A DNA stretch of 64,000 nucleotides from Mesobacillus campisalis (GTDB lineage: Bacteria > Bacillota > Bacilli > Bacillales > Cytobacillaceae): contig NZ_LAYY01000009.1 in NCBI RefSeq assembly GCF_000986785.1, positions 62,001 to 126,000 of the forward strand, written 5' to 3'. Below are positions 19,160 through 27,294 of this stretch, one piece after another. Made by a program: the position numbers and the translations under genes. The notes below the pieces were generated by a model. It was not told the origin of the DNA and did no database searches. It saw only the letters and a list, made by a program, of their open reading frames with translations. How positions within the stretch are numbered: the stretch's first letter is position 1; every line of letters begins with the position of its first letter.

Positions 19160-19711
19160 CTATACCACCTCTTTTATTTCACGATTGTTTAAACTGTTAA
19201 TAAATTCATCAAGAGCCTTTTTCAGCCTTTGCTGCGCTTCCTCTTTAATAGAATAATGATGCTTTCCTGTTCGCTCGATCTGGTTATCGATCGTATAGAC
19301 CCCCTTTATAAAGTGATTGGCCCCCAATGCGGAAAGGACTGGTGTTAATGCATACTCAATGGTTAGAAGGTGGCCAAACGAACCGCCTAGTACGAGAGGC
19401 AGGACCAATTTATTTTCCAGGCCATTTTGGGGCAATAGGTCGAGATAGGTCTTCAATATCCCCGAGTAGGAGGCCTTATAGACAGGAGTCAACACCAGGA
19501 CTCCTTCTGACTTTTCGATGATGCTATTAGCGGTTTTAATTTCCTCACTATCAAACCTGGCAGTCAGCAAATTTCTGGATGGCAGCAAATGAACTTTAAT
19601 GGTTTCAGAAGGAATGTTTTCCTCATTCAAAACCTCTACAGCATAATCTAAAATACCATTCAGACGTGATTGATCATTAGGTGCTCCCACAATAATGGCC
19701 ACTTGTGTCAT
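19160..19711 (-). CDS. ssuE: NADPH-dependent FMN reductase, SsuE-type
   Basis: A flavodoxin-like reductase of 183 residues. Seen: VAIIVGAPNDQSRLNGIL, the flavin loop VLVLTPVYKASYSGILKTYLDLLP, and GGSFGHLLTIEYALTPVLSALGA, as in SsuE. It supplies FMNH2 to the monooxygenase SsuD. GGGAGAG sits before the ATG at 19711; the ATG two codons upstream is too close to it. Downstream of ssuB by 16 bases, and within the operon. Confidence 0.92.
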   Translation of the reverse strand: MTQVAIIVGAPNDQSRLNGILDYAVEVLNEENIPSETIKVHLLPSRNLLTARFDSEEIKTANSIIEKSEGVLVLTPVYKASYSGILKTYLDLLPQNGLENKLVLPLVLGGSFGHLLTIEYALTPVLSALGANHFIKGVYTIDNQIERTGKHHYSIKEEAQQRLKKALDEFINSLNNREIKEVV

Positions 19712-19733
19712 GTTCATCTCTCCCTTTATGTTT

Positions 19734-20507
19734 TTAACCTTCTAGCAGCTTCCTAGGTTCTTGGTTTGGCGAGACTTTTTCCGTGCCAAGTATTTGATGC
19801 AGAATCCTGGAAACAGACTTAATAAAGATTGGATGCTCCCTTTGTCTCGGATAAGGAAGGTTGATGGATTGGTGTAAGGCAATTCTGCCCTCTTCTATAA
19901 CGATGACCCTGTTGGCCAGGGCTACTGCTTCCTCAACATCATGGGTAACCAGAATAGCCGTAAACTGCTTTTCCTTCCACAATTCCTCAATAAGCTGATG
20001 CATTTCAATTCGAGTTAAAGCATCCAGGGCCCCTAAAGGTTCATCCAGCAGCAGCAGCTCTGGCTCATGTACAAGTGCTCTTGCCAGGGCCACTCGTTGC
20101 CTTTGGCCTCCTGAAAGGACGCCCGGCCAATCCTTAGCCCGCTCCATTAACCCGACCCGCTTTAAAAGCGAAGCAATTTTATCATGCGAACCTTTTTTTA
20201 ATCCTAAGCCCACATTCTGCTCAACTGTCTTCCAGGGAAGGAGCCGGCCATCCTGAAACATAATTTTGGCAAGGGAGTTGCCTTTTACGGGCTTTCCATT
20301 CATATACAAGCCACCCGCAGTAGGAGATTCCAGCCCGGCAATCATACGCAGCAGCGTGCTTTTTCCGCATCCGCTCTTTCCTACAATCGCAATAAAATCG
20401 CCCTTATTCACTTTTAAGTCCATATTTTTTAGTACATGCAGGGACCCGAAGGATTTTTGAATCCCGGAGAGTTCAAGTACCGTTTCATTCCCTTTGCTTG
20501 CAGCCAT
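19734..20507 (-). CDS. ssuB: Sulfonate ABC transporter ATPase
   Basis: A 257-residue ABC ATPase. Seen: Walker A GKSGCGKSTLL, the Q-loop MFQDGRLLPW typical of nitrate/sulfonate/taurine ATPases, signature LSGGQRQRVALARAL, Walker B ELLLLDEPLGALD, and the H-loop LVTHDVEEA. It energises uptake of aliphatic sulfonates with SsuA and SsuC. Ribosome site GGAGGAACGAA precedes the ATG, which lies ten bases after ssuC. Confidence 0.95.
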   Translation of the reverse strand: MAASKGNETVLELSGIQKSFGSLHVLKNMDLKVNKGDFIAIVGKSGCGKSTLLRMIAGLESPTAGGLYMNGKPVKGNSLAKIMFQDGRLLPWKTVEQNVGLGLKKGSHDKIASLLKRVGLMERAKDWPGVLSGGQRQRVALARALVHEPELLLLDEPLGALDALTRIEMHQLIEELWKEKQFTAILVTHDVEEAVALANRVIVIEEGRIALHQSINLPYPRQREHPIFIKSVSRILHQILGTEKVSPNQEPRKLLEG

Positions 20508-20517
20508 TTCGTTCCTC

Positions 20518-21282
20518 CTATCTTTGATAATTCGTATTCCACTTCAGGAAGCGCCTCTCAGCCAGTTTTGCTGTGTAATCCGAAAGTTTTCCGAGAAAAG
20601 CATATAAAATGATGCTTAAGACCACTACATCCAATTGCATGAATTCCCTTGCATTCATGGCCATATAGCCAATCCCCGAATTAGCGGCAATCGTTTCTGC
20701 GACAATCAGTGTCACCCAGGTGATACCCAATGCGTAGCGTACACCTACCAAAATAGAGGAAAGGGCACCTGGGAAAATAACATGCCGGAAGAGACTAATA
20801 CCTTTCAAACCATACACTTTGCCCATCTCAATCAAGGAGGCATCGACCGAACGAATTCCATGGAAGGTGTTCAAATAAATGGGGAAAAACGTGCCCAGTG
20901 CCACCAAAAATAATTTAGCCTCCTCGCCAATCCCAAACCATAGAATCACGATTGGAATCAAAGCAAGGTGGGGGATGTTGCGGATCATTTGAATCGAAGT
21001 ATCAAATAGAGTCTCAGCCACTTTTGATAACCCGTTCCACAACCCAAGTGCAAATCCAATCCCGCCTCCGATCAAAAATCCCCAGAATGCCCTTTTGGTG
21101 CTGACTCCTATATGGTGAAACAGCTGGCCCGATTGGCCAAGTTCAATCGCCGCTTTGAAAATGTCGATTGGACTCGGTAAAATTCTTGACGAAATCCATC
21201 CGAGCGAGGAAAAGATCTGCCAGGAAACGAGCAAGAGCAATGGGACCATCCATGGGATGAAGCTATTCATCCTTTTCTTCAT
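20518..21282 (-). CDS. ssuC: Sulfonate ABC transporter permease
   Basis: A 254-residue BPD-type permease with six hydrophobic segments. Seen: the EAA loop region GKVYGLKGISLFRHVIFPGALSSILVGVRYALGITWVTLIVAE typical of SsuC/TauC/NrtB, and KTAFWGFLIGGGIGFALG-like TM segment. Its start is at 21282 just after the ssuD stop, with AGCAGGTGATATTA upstream. Translational coupling with ssuD is likely. Confidence 0.94.
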   Translation of the reverse strand: MKKRMNSFIPWMVPLLLLVSWQIFSSLGWISSRILPSPIDIFKAAIELGQSGQLFHHIGVSTKRAFWGFLIGGGIGFALGLWNGLSKVAETLFDTSIQMIRNIPHLALIPIVILWFGIGEEAKLFLVALGTFFPIYLNTFHGIRSVDASLIEMGKVYGLKGISLFRHVIFPGALSSILVGVRYALGITWVTLIVAETIAANSGIGYMAMNAREFMQLDVVVLSIILYAFLGKLSDYTAKLAERRFLKWNTNYQR

Positions 21283-21287
21283 TAATA

Positions 21288-22436
21288 TCACCTGCTTGCA
21301 TTCACTTTTTTGGCATAAAGGTCGTTTGCGACAATTTCACCAAACGGACTGACAATTCCAGGATTTTCACCTGCTGTATTGGAGCTTCCCAAATTCAAGT
21401 GCGGGAATAATAGCTCTGCCACCCGGTAGGACTCCTCCAAATGTGGATAGCCAGAGAGGATGAAGGTTTCTATCCCCAAATTCTCGTATTCTCGCATTCT
21501 TTCTGCGACTGTTTCTGGGCTCCCAACCAATGCCGTGCCAGCCCCGCCTCGGACCAGCCCGACTCCCGCCCATAGGTTCGGGCTGATCTCCAGATTATCC
21601 CTGCTTCCGGTATGAAGCTGGGACATTCTTCTTTGTCCTACAGAGTCAAACCGGGAAAATACTTTTTGCGAGGATGCAATCAAGTCGTCATCTACATATT
21701 TGATTAAATTTTCAGCTGCCTGCCAGGCTTCCTTTTCGGTTTCCCGCACGATGGCATGAAGGCGGATTCCAAAGCGGACGGTTTTCCCCTGTTTTTCCGC
21801 CAGCTTCCGGACCTGATTGATTTTCTCTTCCACTTTCCCAGGCGGCTCTCCCCAAGTCAGATAAACATCCACATGCTTGGCGGCAATTTGCTGCCCTATT
21901 TCGGATGAACCGCCGAAATATAGCGGCGGGTAAGGAGTTTGAGCCGGAGGATAGAGCAACTTTCCGCCTTTGACCTGCAGGTGCTTCCCTTCAAAATCAG
22001 CTTCGCCTTTTGCTAATAAATCCCGCCAAATGGCTAAAAATTCATCACTTAACTCATACCTTTCCGTATGGCTCAGCTGCAGTCCGTCCCCTGCCAGCTC
22101 AACCGGGTCTCCTCCAGTGACTACATTGATCAACAGCCGGCCGTTTGATAACCTGTCAAAGGTTGATGCCATTCGGGCAGCCTGGGAAGGGGATGATAGT
22201 CCTGGGCGTACGGCAACGAGGAACTTCATCCGGGAAGTGACCGGGATCAGCGATGAAGCTACAACCCAGGCATCTTCGCAAGACCTTCCCGTTGGCAGCA
22301 GTGCCCCCTCGTATCCCAATGAATCGACCGCTTGAGCAATTTGTTTCAAATAGGGAAGATTCACTTCTCTTCCACCTGTTGTTACGCCTAAATACCTTGA
22401 ATCACCATGTGTGGGAATAAACCAAAAAACCTTCAT
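21288..22436 (-). CDS. ssuD: FMNH2-dependent alkanesulfonate monooxygenase
   Basis: A 382-residue luciferase-like TIM-barrel enzyme releasing sulfite and an aldehyde from alkanesulfonates. Seen: [16 protein letters not shown] at the N terminus, [47 protein letters not shown], and [10 protein letters not shown], diagnostic of SsuD. Its FMNH2 donor is ssuE downstream. Placed between ssuA and ssuC, an order seen in Bacillus ssu operons with ssuA and ssuC/ssuD shuffled. Confidence 0.96.
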   Translation of the reverse strand: MKVFWFIPTHGDSRYLGVTTGGREVNLPYLKQIAQAVDSLGYEGALLPTGRSCEDAWVVASSLIPVTSRMKFLVAVRPGLSSPSQAARMASTFDRLSNGRLLINVVTGGDPVELAGDGLQLSHTERYELSDEFLAIWRDLLAKGEADFEGKHLQVKGGKLLYPPAQTPYPPLYFGGSSEIGQQIAAKHVDVYLTWGEPPGKVEEKINQVRKLAEKQGKTVRFGIRLHAIVRETEKEAWQAAENLIKYVDDDLIASSQKVFSRFDSVGQRRMSQLHTGSRDNLEISPNLWAGVGLVRGGAGTALVGSPETVAERMREYENLGIETFILSGYPHLEESYRVAELLFPHLNLGSSNTAGENPGIVSPFGEIVANDLYAKKVNASR

Positions 22437-22457
22437 TTCTTCTCATCCCTTCATTTA

Positions 22458-23423
22458 TTATTTAATAGTTGCCTCTTCTACTTTTATTTGTTTTGGAATA
22501 AGCTGAAGCTCATAAAATTGATCGGCAATTTTTTGCTGGTCATCAATGATTTCCTTCGTAACCTTTTCCAAACCGAAGGACCTTCTAGTCAGCGTCAGCT
22601 CTAATGTTGCAACGTCCATCCCAATCTCTGGAGAAAGAAACTCTGCCGCTTCCTTAGGGTTTTCCGATACCCATTCTTCTGTCTTTTCCACTTCTTCGTA
22701 AATAACCTCCAGAACATCAGGATTCTTTTCAGCGAAAGAACGGGAGGAGAAGAAAAACTCCCTGTTCGCAGCCAAGTCTGTTGCGTTAGCAATGATCCTG
22801 GCATTTGCGGTGACCTCCGCATTGGCTAAAAAAGGATCCCAAATGACCCAAGCATCGATTTCTCCCTTTTCAAAGGCAGCCCGTGCATCGGCTGGAGGAA
22901 GAAAGGCTGTCTCAATTTCATCATATTGGATGCCCGCCTTCTCAAGTGCTTTTACCAGCAGGTAGTGGACATTCGAGCCTTTATTCAGCCCCACTTTCTT
23001 TCCTTTCAAATCCTCGAGATTTTTTATAGGAGAATCTTTCGGCACCACAATAGCTTCTCCATTTGGGTTGGGCGGTTTATTGGCAAAATAGACAAGGGGC
23101 GCATTTGCAGCCTGGGCAAAAATCGGAGGCGCTTCACCTGTATGCCCAAAATCAATGCTGCCTACATTAAGAGCTTCCAATAGCTGAGGGCCGGCAGGGA
23201 ATTCAGTCCACCTTACCGAAAAACCTTTCTTCTCCAAAGCTTCATCCAGGCTTTTATCAGCTTTCAGAATGTTCAAGGTTCCAAACTTTTGGTATCCAAT
23301 ATGAATTACTTTCTCTGCTTTTTCAGAGTCGCTGTTATGAGCCCCTGAAGACGTTGAGCTGCAGCCGCTAATTAAAGCAACATAAAAACTAAAAACCAGG
23401 AACAGAACCAATCGAAATTGCAT
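22458..23423 (-). CDS. ssuA: Sulfonate-binding lipoprotein
   Basis: A 321-residue periplasmic-type binding lipoprotein. Seen: a hydrophobic signal peptide with lipobox ALISGC near residue 21, then HIGYQKFGTLNILKA, VGSIDFGHTGEAPPIFAQAA and DLKGKKVGLNKGSN, typical of SsuA/TauA. GGAGGTTGTAACT precedes the ATG at 23423. First gene of the operon, behind an unusual leader with two terminators (23498-23686). Confidence 0.95.
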   Translation of the reverse strand: MQFRLVLFLVFSFYVALISGCSSTSSGAHNSDSEKAEKVIHIGYQKFGTLNILKADKSLDEALEKKGFSVRWTEFPAGPQLLEALNVGSIDFGHTGEAPPIFAQAANAPLVYFANKPPNPNGEAIVVPKDSPIKNLEDLKGKKVGLNKGSNVHYLLVKALEKAGIQYDEIETAFLPPADARAAFEKGEIDAWVIWDPFLANAEVTANARIIANATDLAANREFFFSSRSFAEKNPDVLEVIYEEVEKTEEWVSENPKEAAEFLSPEIGMDVATLELTLTRRSFGLEKVTKEIIDDQQKIADQFYELQLIPKQIKVEEATIK

Positions 23424-23497
23424 AGTTACAACCTCCACTCATCAAATTTAATCATGGGATTCTCCCCTGCTGCTTTCGGTGTTCCGATCAGCAGACA

Positions 23498-23545
23498 AAA
23501 AAAACAAAGAAGCTCTGGCATTAAGTCTATGCTTAATACCAGAGC
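23498..23545 (-). terminator. Second leader terminator before ssuA
   Basis: Imperfect 14-base inverted repeat at 23512-23525 and 23532-23545 (GCTCTGG.ATTAAG arms, six-base loop). The minus strand then carries TTCTTTGTTTTTTTT. It lies between the promoter and ssuA, so readthrough must be regulated. Confidence 0.8.
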
Positions 23546-23572
23546 CTCCGGTTTTCCAGTCAGCATGGCAAT

Positions 23573-23614
23573 AAAAAAGGCATAACCTTCTAATTAGAAA
23601 AAGGTTATGCCTTT
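23573..23614 (-). terminator. First leader terminator before ssuA
   Basis: AAAGGCATAACCTT pairs with its complement across an 11-base loop; the minus strand continues CCTTTTTTAT. The stop codon of the upstream ORF (23605-23607) lies inside the 5' arm of this hairpin. Confidence 0.85.
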
Positions 23615-23634
23615 GGTGGTCCAAACGGCCTCAT
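23605..23634 (-). CDS. Nine-residue upstream ORF in the ssu leader
   Basis: ATG AGG CCG TTT GGA CCA CCA AAG GCA TAA, about 17 bases after the predicted transcript start, encodes M-R-P-F-G-P-P-K-A. No good ribosome site precedes it; leaderless-like or weak initiation would be needed. Because its stop falls in the terminator stem, ribosome position could influence termination. Translation is unproven. Confidence 0.35.
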   Translation of the reverse strand: MRPFGPPKA

Positions 23635-23656
23635 ATGTAATTTCTTAGTAATTCAG

Positions 23657-23686
23657 ATTATAAATCACACTATTCTTACCTGTCAA
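23657..23686 (-). promoter_or_regulatory. Promoter of the ssu operon
   Basis: Minus strand TTGACA (23681-23686), 18-base spacer, TATAAT (23657-23662). Transcription would start near 23650. I found no S-box (SAM) riboswitch sequence in the 200-base leader. Confidence 0.75.
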
Positions 23687-23896
23687 CTATGAATTAGAAA
23701 AATTAGGCTGTTTGAAACATATACTATTAGCACACAAACAATCGGTGACGAAAATTTTGCAATTTAGGTCCACACAGGTCTTTCATTCTGCGGTGGGAGT
23801 AGTAGTAGAAATTCAAAAATAAACCATAAGCATTCGAAGGTTCTTTGTGTTAAAATGATAGCTTGGTGGATAGAAAGTGAAAGGACTACGATTCAA

Positions 23897-24775
23897 ATGC
23901 AAACTAAAACACCTAATAATTTCTTTAAAAACCTAGTCAGCCTCATTAAAGGGAAAGTCTTTGTTATCAATGTGCTCCCTGTGTTGACAGGATATTTTTT
24001 ATCTTCACATATCAATCATGTTCCACTAGCTGAACACATTGCCTCTTTCTTTATTACATTAATAGGAAGTTCCTTTGTCATTGCTGGTGCTTTAATGTTG
24101 AATAATTGGTACGAAGCCGATTTAGATAAACTAATGGAGCGAACTAAAAGTAGACCGAGTGCTAATGGAGAGTTCAGCAGGAAGTTTGTCTTAACTTTAG
24201 GAGTTACAACAAGCATAATAGGATTTTTGTTATTGCTTTTTACTAATGCTGAGGTGTTCTTATTTTCTTTCATTGGCTGGTTTTTTTATGTGATTTTTTA
24301 CACATTTTGGAGCAAGCAAAAATACTCGTGGAACACGATTATTGGTGCCGTATCAGGATGCGTAACACCGTTAATTGGTTGGTCTGTGGTATCTAGCAGT
24401 TTTCAACTTATTCCTATGATGGTGGCACTGATCGTATTCATTTGGCAAATGCCCCATACTTATGCCATCGCGATACGAAGATTGGATGATTACAAACGGG
24501 CAGGCTTCGCAATGTTGCCTGTTGTATCAGGCATCAAGAAAACGAAGATCCATATTCTGTTTTACCTTATTTGTTTGATTCCTTTGCCTTTCTTTATGAA
24601 ATCCCTAGGTTGGTTTTTCATCGGATTCATAACACTTTTAAATATCGGATGGATCGGTTTATCTTTAAGCGGATTTTCTGCACAAAACGAAGAACATTGG
24701 GCTAACAGGATGTTTAAATACTCCGTTATTCATATGATGTTATTTCTTACATCTATTGTCGTGTTGTCAATTTAA
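23897..24775 (+). CDS. Protoheme IX farnesyltransferase (CtaB/CyoE-like)
   Basis: A 292-residue UbiA-family integral membrane prenyltransferase, about eight TM segments, converting heme B to heme O. Seen: NNWYEADLDKLMERTKSRP, the Asp-rich prenyl-diphosphate motif, and WQMPHTYAIAIRRLDDYKRAGFAMLPVV in the second half, both hallmarks of CtaB. I chose the ATG at 23897 (GAAAGGAC ten bases before). It is alone, not beside ctaA or cytochrome oxidase genes, so it is probably a second copy. Confidence 0.93.
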   Translation: MQTKTPNNFFKNLVSLIKGKVFVINVLPVLTGYFLSSHINHVPLAEHIASFFITLIGSSFVIAGALMLNNWYEADLDKLMERTKSRPSANGEFSRKFVLTLGVTTSIIGFLLLLFTNAEVFLFSFIGWFFYVIFYTFWSKQKYSWNTIIGAVSGCVTPLIGWSVVSSSFQLIPMMVALIVFIWQMPHTYAIAIRRLDDYKRAGFAMLPVVSGIKKTKIHILFYLICLIPLPFFMKSLGWFFIGFITLLNIGWIGLSLSGFSAQNEEHWANRMFKYSVIHMMLFLTSIVVLSI

Positions 24776-24805
24776 AAAGAACCTTGGCACCCTGGGGTTC
24801 TTTTT
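24774..24805 (+). terminator. Terminator after ctaB
   Basis: AAAAAGAACC / GGTTCTTTTT hairpin with a 12-base loop, with the 3' arm forming the U-tract; it overlaps the ctaB stop region. Confidence 0.8.
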
Positions 24806-24897
24806 ATTTCTTCACTCTGCATCCTACAGTTTACCCGAAATTTGCTGTAGGAGATTGTGATATAATAATTCCAGAACTTGTAAAGAGAGGGTATTTT

Positions 24898-25077
24898 ATG
24901 AATTTTGGTGATGTAATATTTCAGTTATTAAGTTTTATTTTTATGTTTGGACTATTTTTTGCGGTTTTCTTCCTTGTTCGTTCACTTATGTCCAAGCAAC
25001 AGCAACCAAATAAGAATAACAATATCGAGCAAAAGCTTGATAGAATAATTGAATTACTTGAACAGGATAGAAAGTAG
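24898..25077 (+). CDS. DUF4083-family small membrane protein
   Basis: A 59-residue protein. Seen: one TM segment (residues 7-30, LLSFIFMFGLFFAVFFLVRSL) and a C-terminal amphipathic helix IEQKLDRIIELLEQDRK, the pattern of DUF4083. The ATG at 24898 follows AGAGAGGG. Function unknown. It is followed by its own terminator and appears monocistronic. Confidence 0.8.
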   Translation: MNFGDVIFQLLSFIFMFGLFFAVFFLVRSLMSKQQQPNKNNNIEQKLDRIIELLEQDRK

Positions 25078-25096
25078 AAATTTTTATCCTGTTTTT
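25062..25096 (+). terminator. Terminator after the DUF4083 gene
   Basis: ACAGGATA / TATCCTGT with a 15-base loop followed by TTTT. The 5' arm overlaps the end of the coding region. Confidence 0.75.
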
Positions 25097-25211
25097 CATT
25101 ATGTTCGCATTAATGAATCCTACCAAAAAAGGCGGTTTAATCCTTCTTGGATCAAACCAGCTTTTAGCTAAAATGCTCTTATCTAACAAAACTCAATGTT
25201 CGTTGCTCTAC

Positions 25212-25367
25212 TTAGGCTTTTCCTGTTCCCCTGCAAGTAGTACAATCATGGACATGAAAAGATTCCAAACCTGAAGAAAAAAATCCCCTTCCTGAGCAGT
25301 CGGGACATATCCCCCTTTGAATCTTTTTCTCTCGCCGTTTTTCTTTCCGATTGCCAAAGAAGCCCAT
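25212..25367 (-). CDS. DnaJ-type zinc-ribbon mini-protein (51 aa)
   Basis: A 51-residue protein from an ATG with GGAGGG seven bases upstream. Seen: a basic N terminus (MGFFGNRKEKRREKK), then CPDCSGRGF and, 14 residues on, DCTTCRGTG. The two CxxCxGxG-like knuckles resemble the zinc-binding repeat of DnaJ and should bind one Zn. Function unknown. It lies downstream of the CstR-like repressor, with a promoter overlapped by CstR-type operators, so it is probably in the same sulfur-stress regulon. Confidence 0.75.
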   Translation of the reverse strand: MGFFGNRKEKRREKKIQRGICPDCSGRGFFSSGLESFHVHDCTTCRGTGKA

Positions 25368-25400
25368 ATGTATCCCTCCAAACTATTTTCTCTCTTTAGT

Positions 25401-25466
25401 ATACCTATTTGTATTCTTTTAATATTACGCCCTTTTACAAATATCAACCCACGTACCCCATAGGTA
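25401..25466 (-). promoter_or_regulatory. Promoter with two CstR/CsoR-like operators before the zinc mini-protein
   Basis: Minus strand TTGATA (25442-25447), 17-base spacer, TATTAA (25419-25424). Flanking it are ATACCTATTTGTAT (25401-25414) and TACCCCATAGGTA (25454-25466), both TACC...GGTA/GTAT dyads like the one in the cstR promoter. Confidence 0.55.
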
Positions 25467-25503
25467 TAAATATTGCAAAAAATAAAAGAGTCTTTCAACC
25501 CTT

Positions 25504-25767
25504 TTATCGGCTCTTTACCAAAAGATTCACAGCATCCTGAATTAATTCTTCTGCGCTTCTTTCTCCTTCTTGTTCGGCAATCCGGACACATTCCACTAAA
25601 TTCGAACTTACCACAACGCCTATTGTGCGGTCAATCGCGGTCCGGGCTGCTGATAGCTGCGTAACCACATCCCTGCAGTCCTTGTTTTCCTCCATCATCC
25701 TCAAAATACCTCTTACCTGTCCTTCAATGCGTTTAAGTCTATTTTTCATTTGATCATTGTATTCCAT
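25504..25767 (-). CDS. CstR-like (CsoR-family) persulfide-sensing repressor
   Basis: An 87-residue all-helical CsoR/RcnR-family repressor. Seen: MKNRLKRIEGQVRGILRMMEENKDC with Cys31, then SSNLVECV with Cys60. Copper-type CsoR has a His between the two cysteines (Cys-x-x-x-His pattern); here that position is Asn56, while C31 and C60 match the numbering of S. aureus CstR, which forms tri- and tetrasulfide links with persulfides. So sulfane-sulfur sensing is more likely than Cu(I). Its operator-containing promoter is at 25824-25852. The usual cst genes (rhodaneses, sqr) are not adjacent. Confidence 0.88.
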   Translation of the reverse strand: MEYNDQMKNRLKRIEGQVRGILRMMEENKDCRDVVTQLSAARTAIDRTIGVVVSSNLVECVRIAEQEGERSAEELIQDAVNLLVKSR

Positions 25768-25823
25768 CTTTGTCCCCCCTTTAATAAATTTGAATTAAAA
25801 TCTCCGAAATGAATCACAAAACC

Positions 25824-25852
25824 ATACTATACCCCCGTTTGTATATTGTCAA
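25824..25852 (-). promoter_or_regulatory. Autoregulated cstR promoter
   Basis: Minus strand TTGACA (25847-25852), 17-base spacer, TAGTAT (25824-25829). The spacer is covered by the dyad TATACCCCCGTTTGTATA (25828-25845), a CsoR/CstR-type operator. Repression by steric block is expected. The interval 25853-26024 shows a weak hairpin (25872-25893) and no convincing gene. Confidence 0.65.
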
Positions 25853-26024
25853 ATTAGGATTAATGGAATTAAAAAGGCCGCGAAAGCCTTTGCGGTCAGT
25901 TCTGATTGATAAAATAAAACAACTTACCAAACTGATGATCACCCTTACTTTCTTACCACCAGACATCCCTTTTGAGCCTTTAATCAATCTCACCCCCTTG
26001 GATTAACCTAAATATGTTATAGAT

Positions 26025-26071
26025 AAAGCCAGACACTCCATTGGCTATTGACCAAAGGAGTGTCTGGCTTT
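26025..26071. terminator. Bidirectional terminator
   Basis: Perfect 15-base inverted repeat AAAGCCAGACACTCC / GGAGTGTCTGGCTTT with a 17-base loop, 33 bases past the stop of the minus-strand dehydrogenase. Confidence 0.8.
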
Positions 26072-26103
26072 GAATAGGAAGCAGTGGGAACCTTCCACTT
26101 GCC

Positions 26104-27072
26104 TCACACCGTTATGACTACTTTTCCTTGGGCGTGGCCTTCGGCAAAATACGTGAATGCATCGGGAACCTCGCTAAGCTGATAACATCGGTCAATAACA
26201 GGCTTTACCTTTCCTGATTCGATAAGTTGTTTTATAAATAATAGATCTTTTTGGTTTGCTCTTTGTAAAAAGCTGCCCACTTTCTTCCCCTCTGTCATGG
26301 AAATCCAGGGACCGAAAGCCATGGCCTGGAACATTTGAGCTCCGGAACCTCCGACATGGACAAATGTTCCATGGGGATTTAAGGCCTGCTTATAGATGGA
26401 AATTGGCTGGTACCCGTTAACACCAATAATCAAATCGTAGCGCTCTGTTTTGACAGGAAAGTTCTCTTTTTTATAGTCAATCACATAGTCTGCTCCAAGA
26501 GACCCGACTAGTTCTACATTCCTCGTACTGCACACCGCTGTAACTTCTGCTCCAAATGATTTGGCAATTTGGACAGCGAACGTGCCGACACCGCCGGAGG
26601 CTCCGTAGATTAACACTTTTTGCCCAGGCTGAATCTTGCCTTTATCGCGCAGGCTCTGCAAGGCCGTTACGGCGGCCATAGGCACAGCAGCCGCCTCCTC
26701 GAAGGAAAGCATTGCTGGTTTTATTGCCAAAGCCACTTCAGGAACAGATACATATTCAGCAAAGCCGCCCCATCCGCTGCCGGAAAGATCTCCGAACACC
26801 TCATCCCCTTGTTGAAAACCAGAAACATCCTTGCCTACTGCCTCCACCCGGCCTGCAATGTCTCCCCCGGGGATTAAGTATTTGGGTTTTAAAAGTCCGA
26901 AAGCAAAACGCGCCAAAAACGGCTCCCCTTTCAAAAGAACCAGATTTCCATAATTCAAGGAAGCTGCGTGAACTTTCACCAGCACTTCATTTTCTTTTGG
27001 TACGGGTTTATCAACCTCTCTCACTTCAAGAACATCCGGCGACCCATATCTTGGTGAAACGATTGCTTTCAT
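26104..27072 (-). CDS. Quinone-oxidoreductase-like MDR dehydrogenase
   Basis: A 322-residue medium-chain dehydrogenase without the structural zinc cysteines. Seen: ASLNYGNLVLLKG, PGGDIAGRVEAVGKDVSGFQQGDEVFGDL, AAVPMAAVTALQSLRDKG, and the nucleotide loop VLIYGASGGVGTFAVQIAKSFGAEVTAVCS, the NADPH-dependent quinone-reductase pattern. It probably reduces quinones or enones; the substrate is not determinable. Monocistronic between a terminator and a palindromic repeat. Confidence 0.88.
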   Translation of the reverse strand: MKAIVSPRYGSPDVLEVREVDKPVPKENEVLVKVHAASLNYGNLVLLKGEPFLARFAFGLLKPKYLIPGGDIAGRVEAVGKDVSGFQQGDEVFGDLSGSGWGGFAEYVSVPEVALAIKPAMLSFEEAAAVPMAAVTALQSLRDKGKIQPGQKVLIYGASGGVGTFAVQIAKSFGAEVTAVCSTRNVELVGSLGADYVIDYKKENFPVKTERYDLIIGVNGYQPISIYKQALNPHGTFVHVGGSGAQMFQAMAFGPWISMTEGKKVGSFLQRANQKDLLFIKQLIESGKVKPVIDRCYQLSEVPDAFTYFAEGHAQGKVVITV

Positions 27073-27160
27073 AAACAGGCTCCTTCCCCAAAAATAGGCT
27101 GATTCCTAAAGAATTTTTGCCATTCAATTATCTTTATCACCACATTGAATAAAAAATACC

Positions 27161-27185
27161 GCATGGGGACGGTTCCCTTGCCTCA
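27161..27185. repeat. GGGGACGGTTC-type intergenic palindromic repeat, copy 1
   Basis: GCATGGGGACGGTTCCCTTG then CCTCA. A half-element of the family described in the findings, located between two minus-strand genes. Confidence 0.6.
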
Positions 27186-27257
27186 TAATCGAAAAAAATA
27201 ACACTTAGAATTCTATTAAAAAAAATAGCTGATGCTGTATTCAAGCTGTAGAAAATC

Positions 27258-27286
27258 AAGCCAGGCCTGAAATAGCAGCCTGGCTT
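27258..27286 (-). terminator. Terminator after the 5'-nucleotidase gene
   Basis: AAGCCAGGC / GCCTGGCTT, nine pairs, 11-base loop, followed on the minus strand by GATTTTC. Placed eight bases past the stop. Confidence 0.7.
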
Positions 27287-27294
27287 CTAAAACA

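Noticed and set aside
23439-23700. S-box (SAM) riboswitch before the ssu operon
   Set aside because: The conserved GGGACTGGCCC and GATGAA...CCGGCAACC blocks are absent; only terminators, a promoter and a short ORF are visible.
25809-26006. Plus-strand frame of 65 codons and an opposing minus-strand frame upstream of cstR
   Set aside because: No good ribosome site on the plus strand, no family signal, and the region holds the cstR promoter and a weak hairpin.
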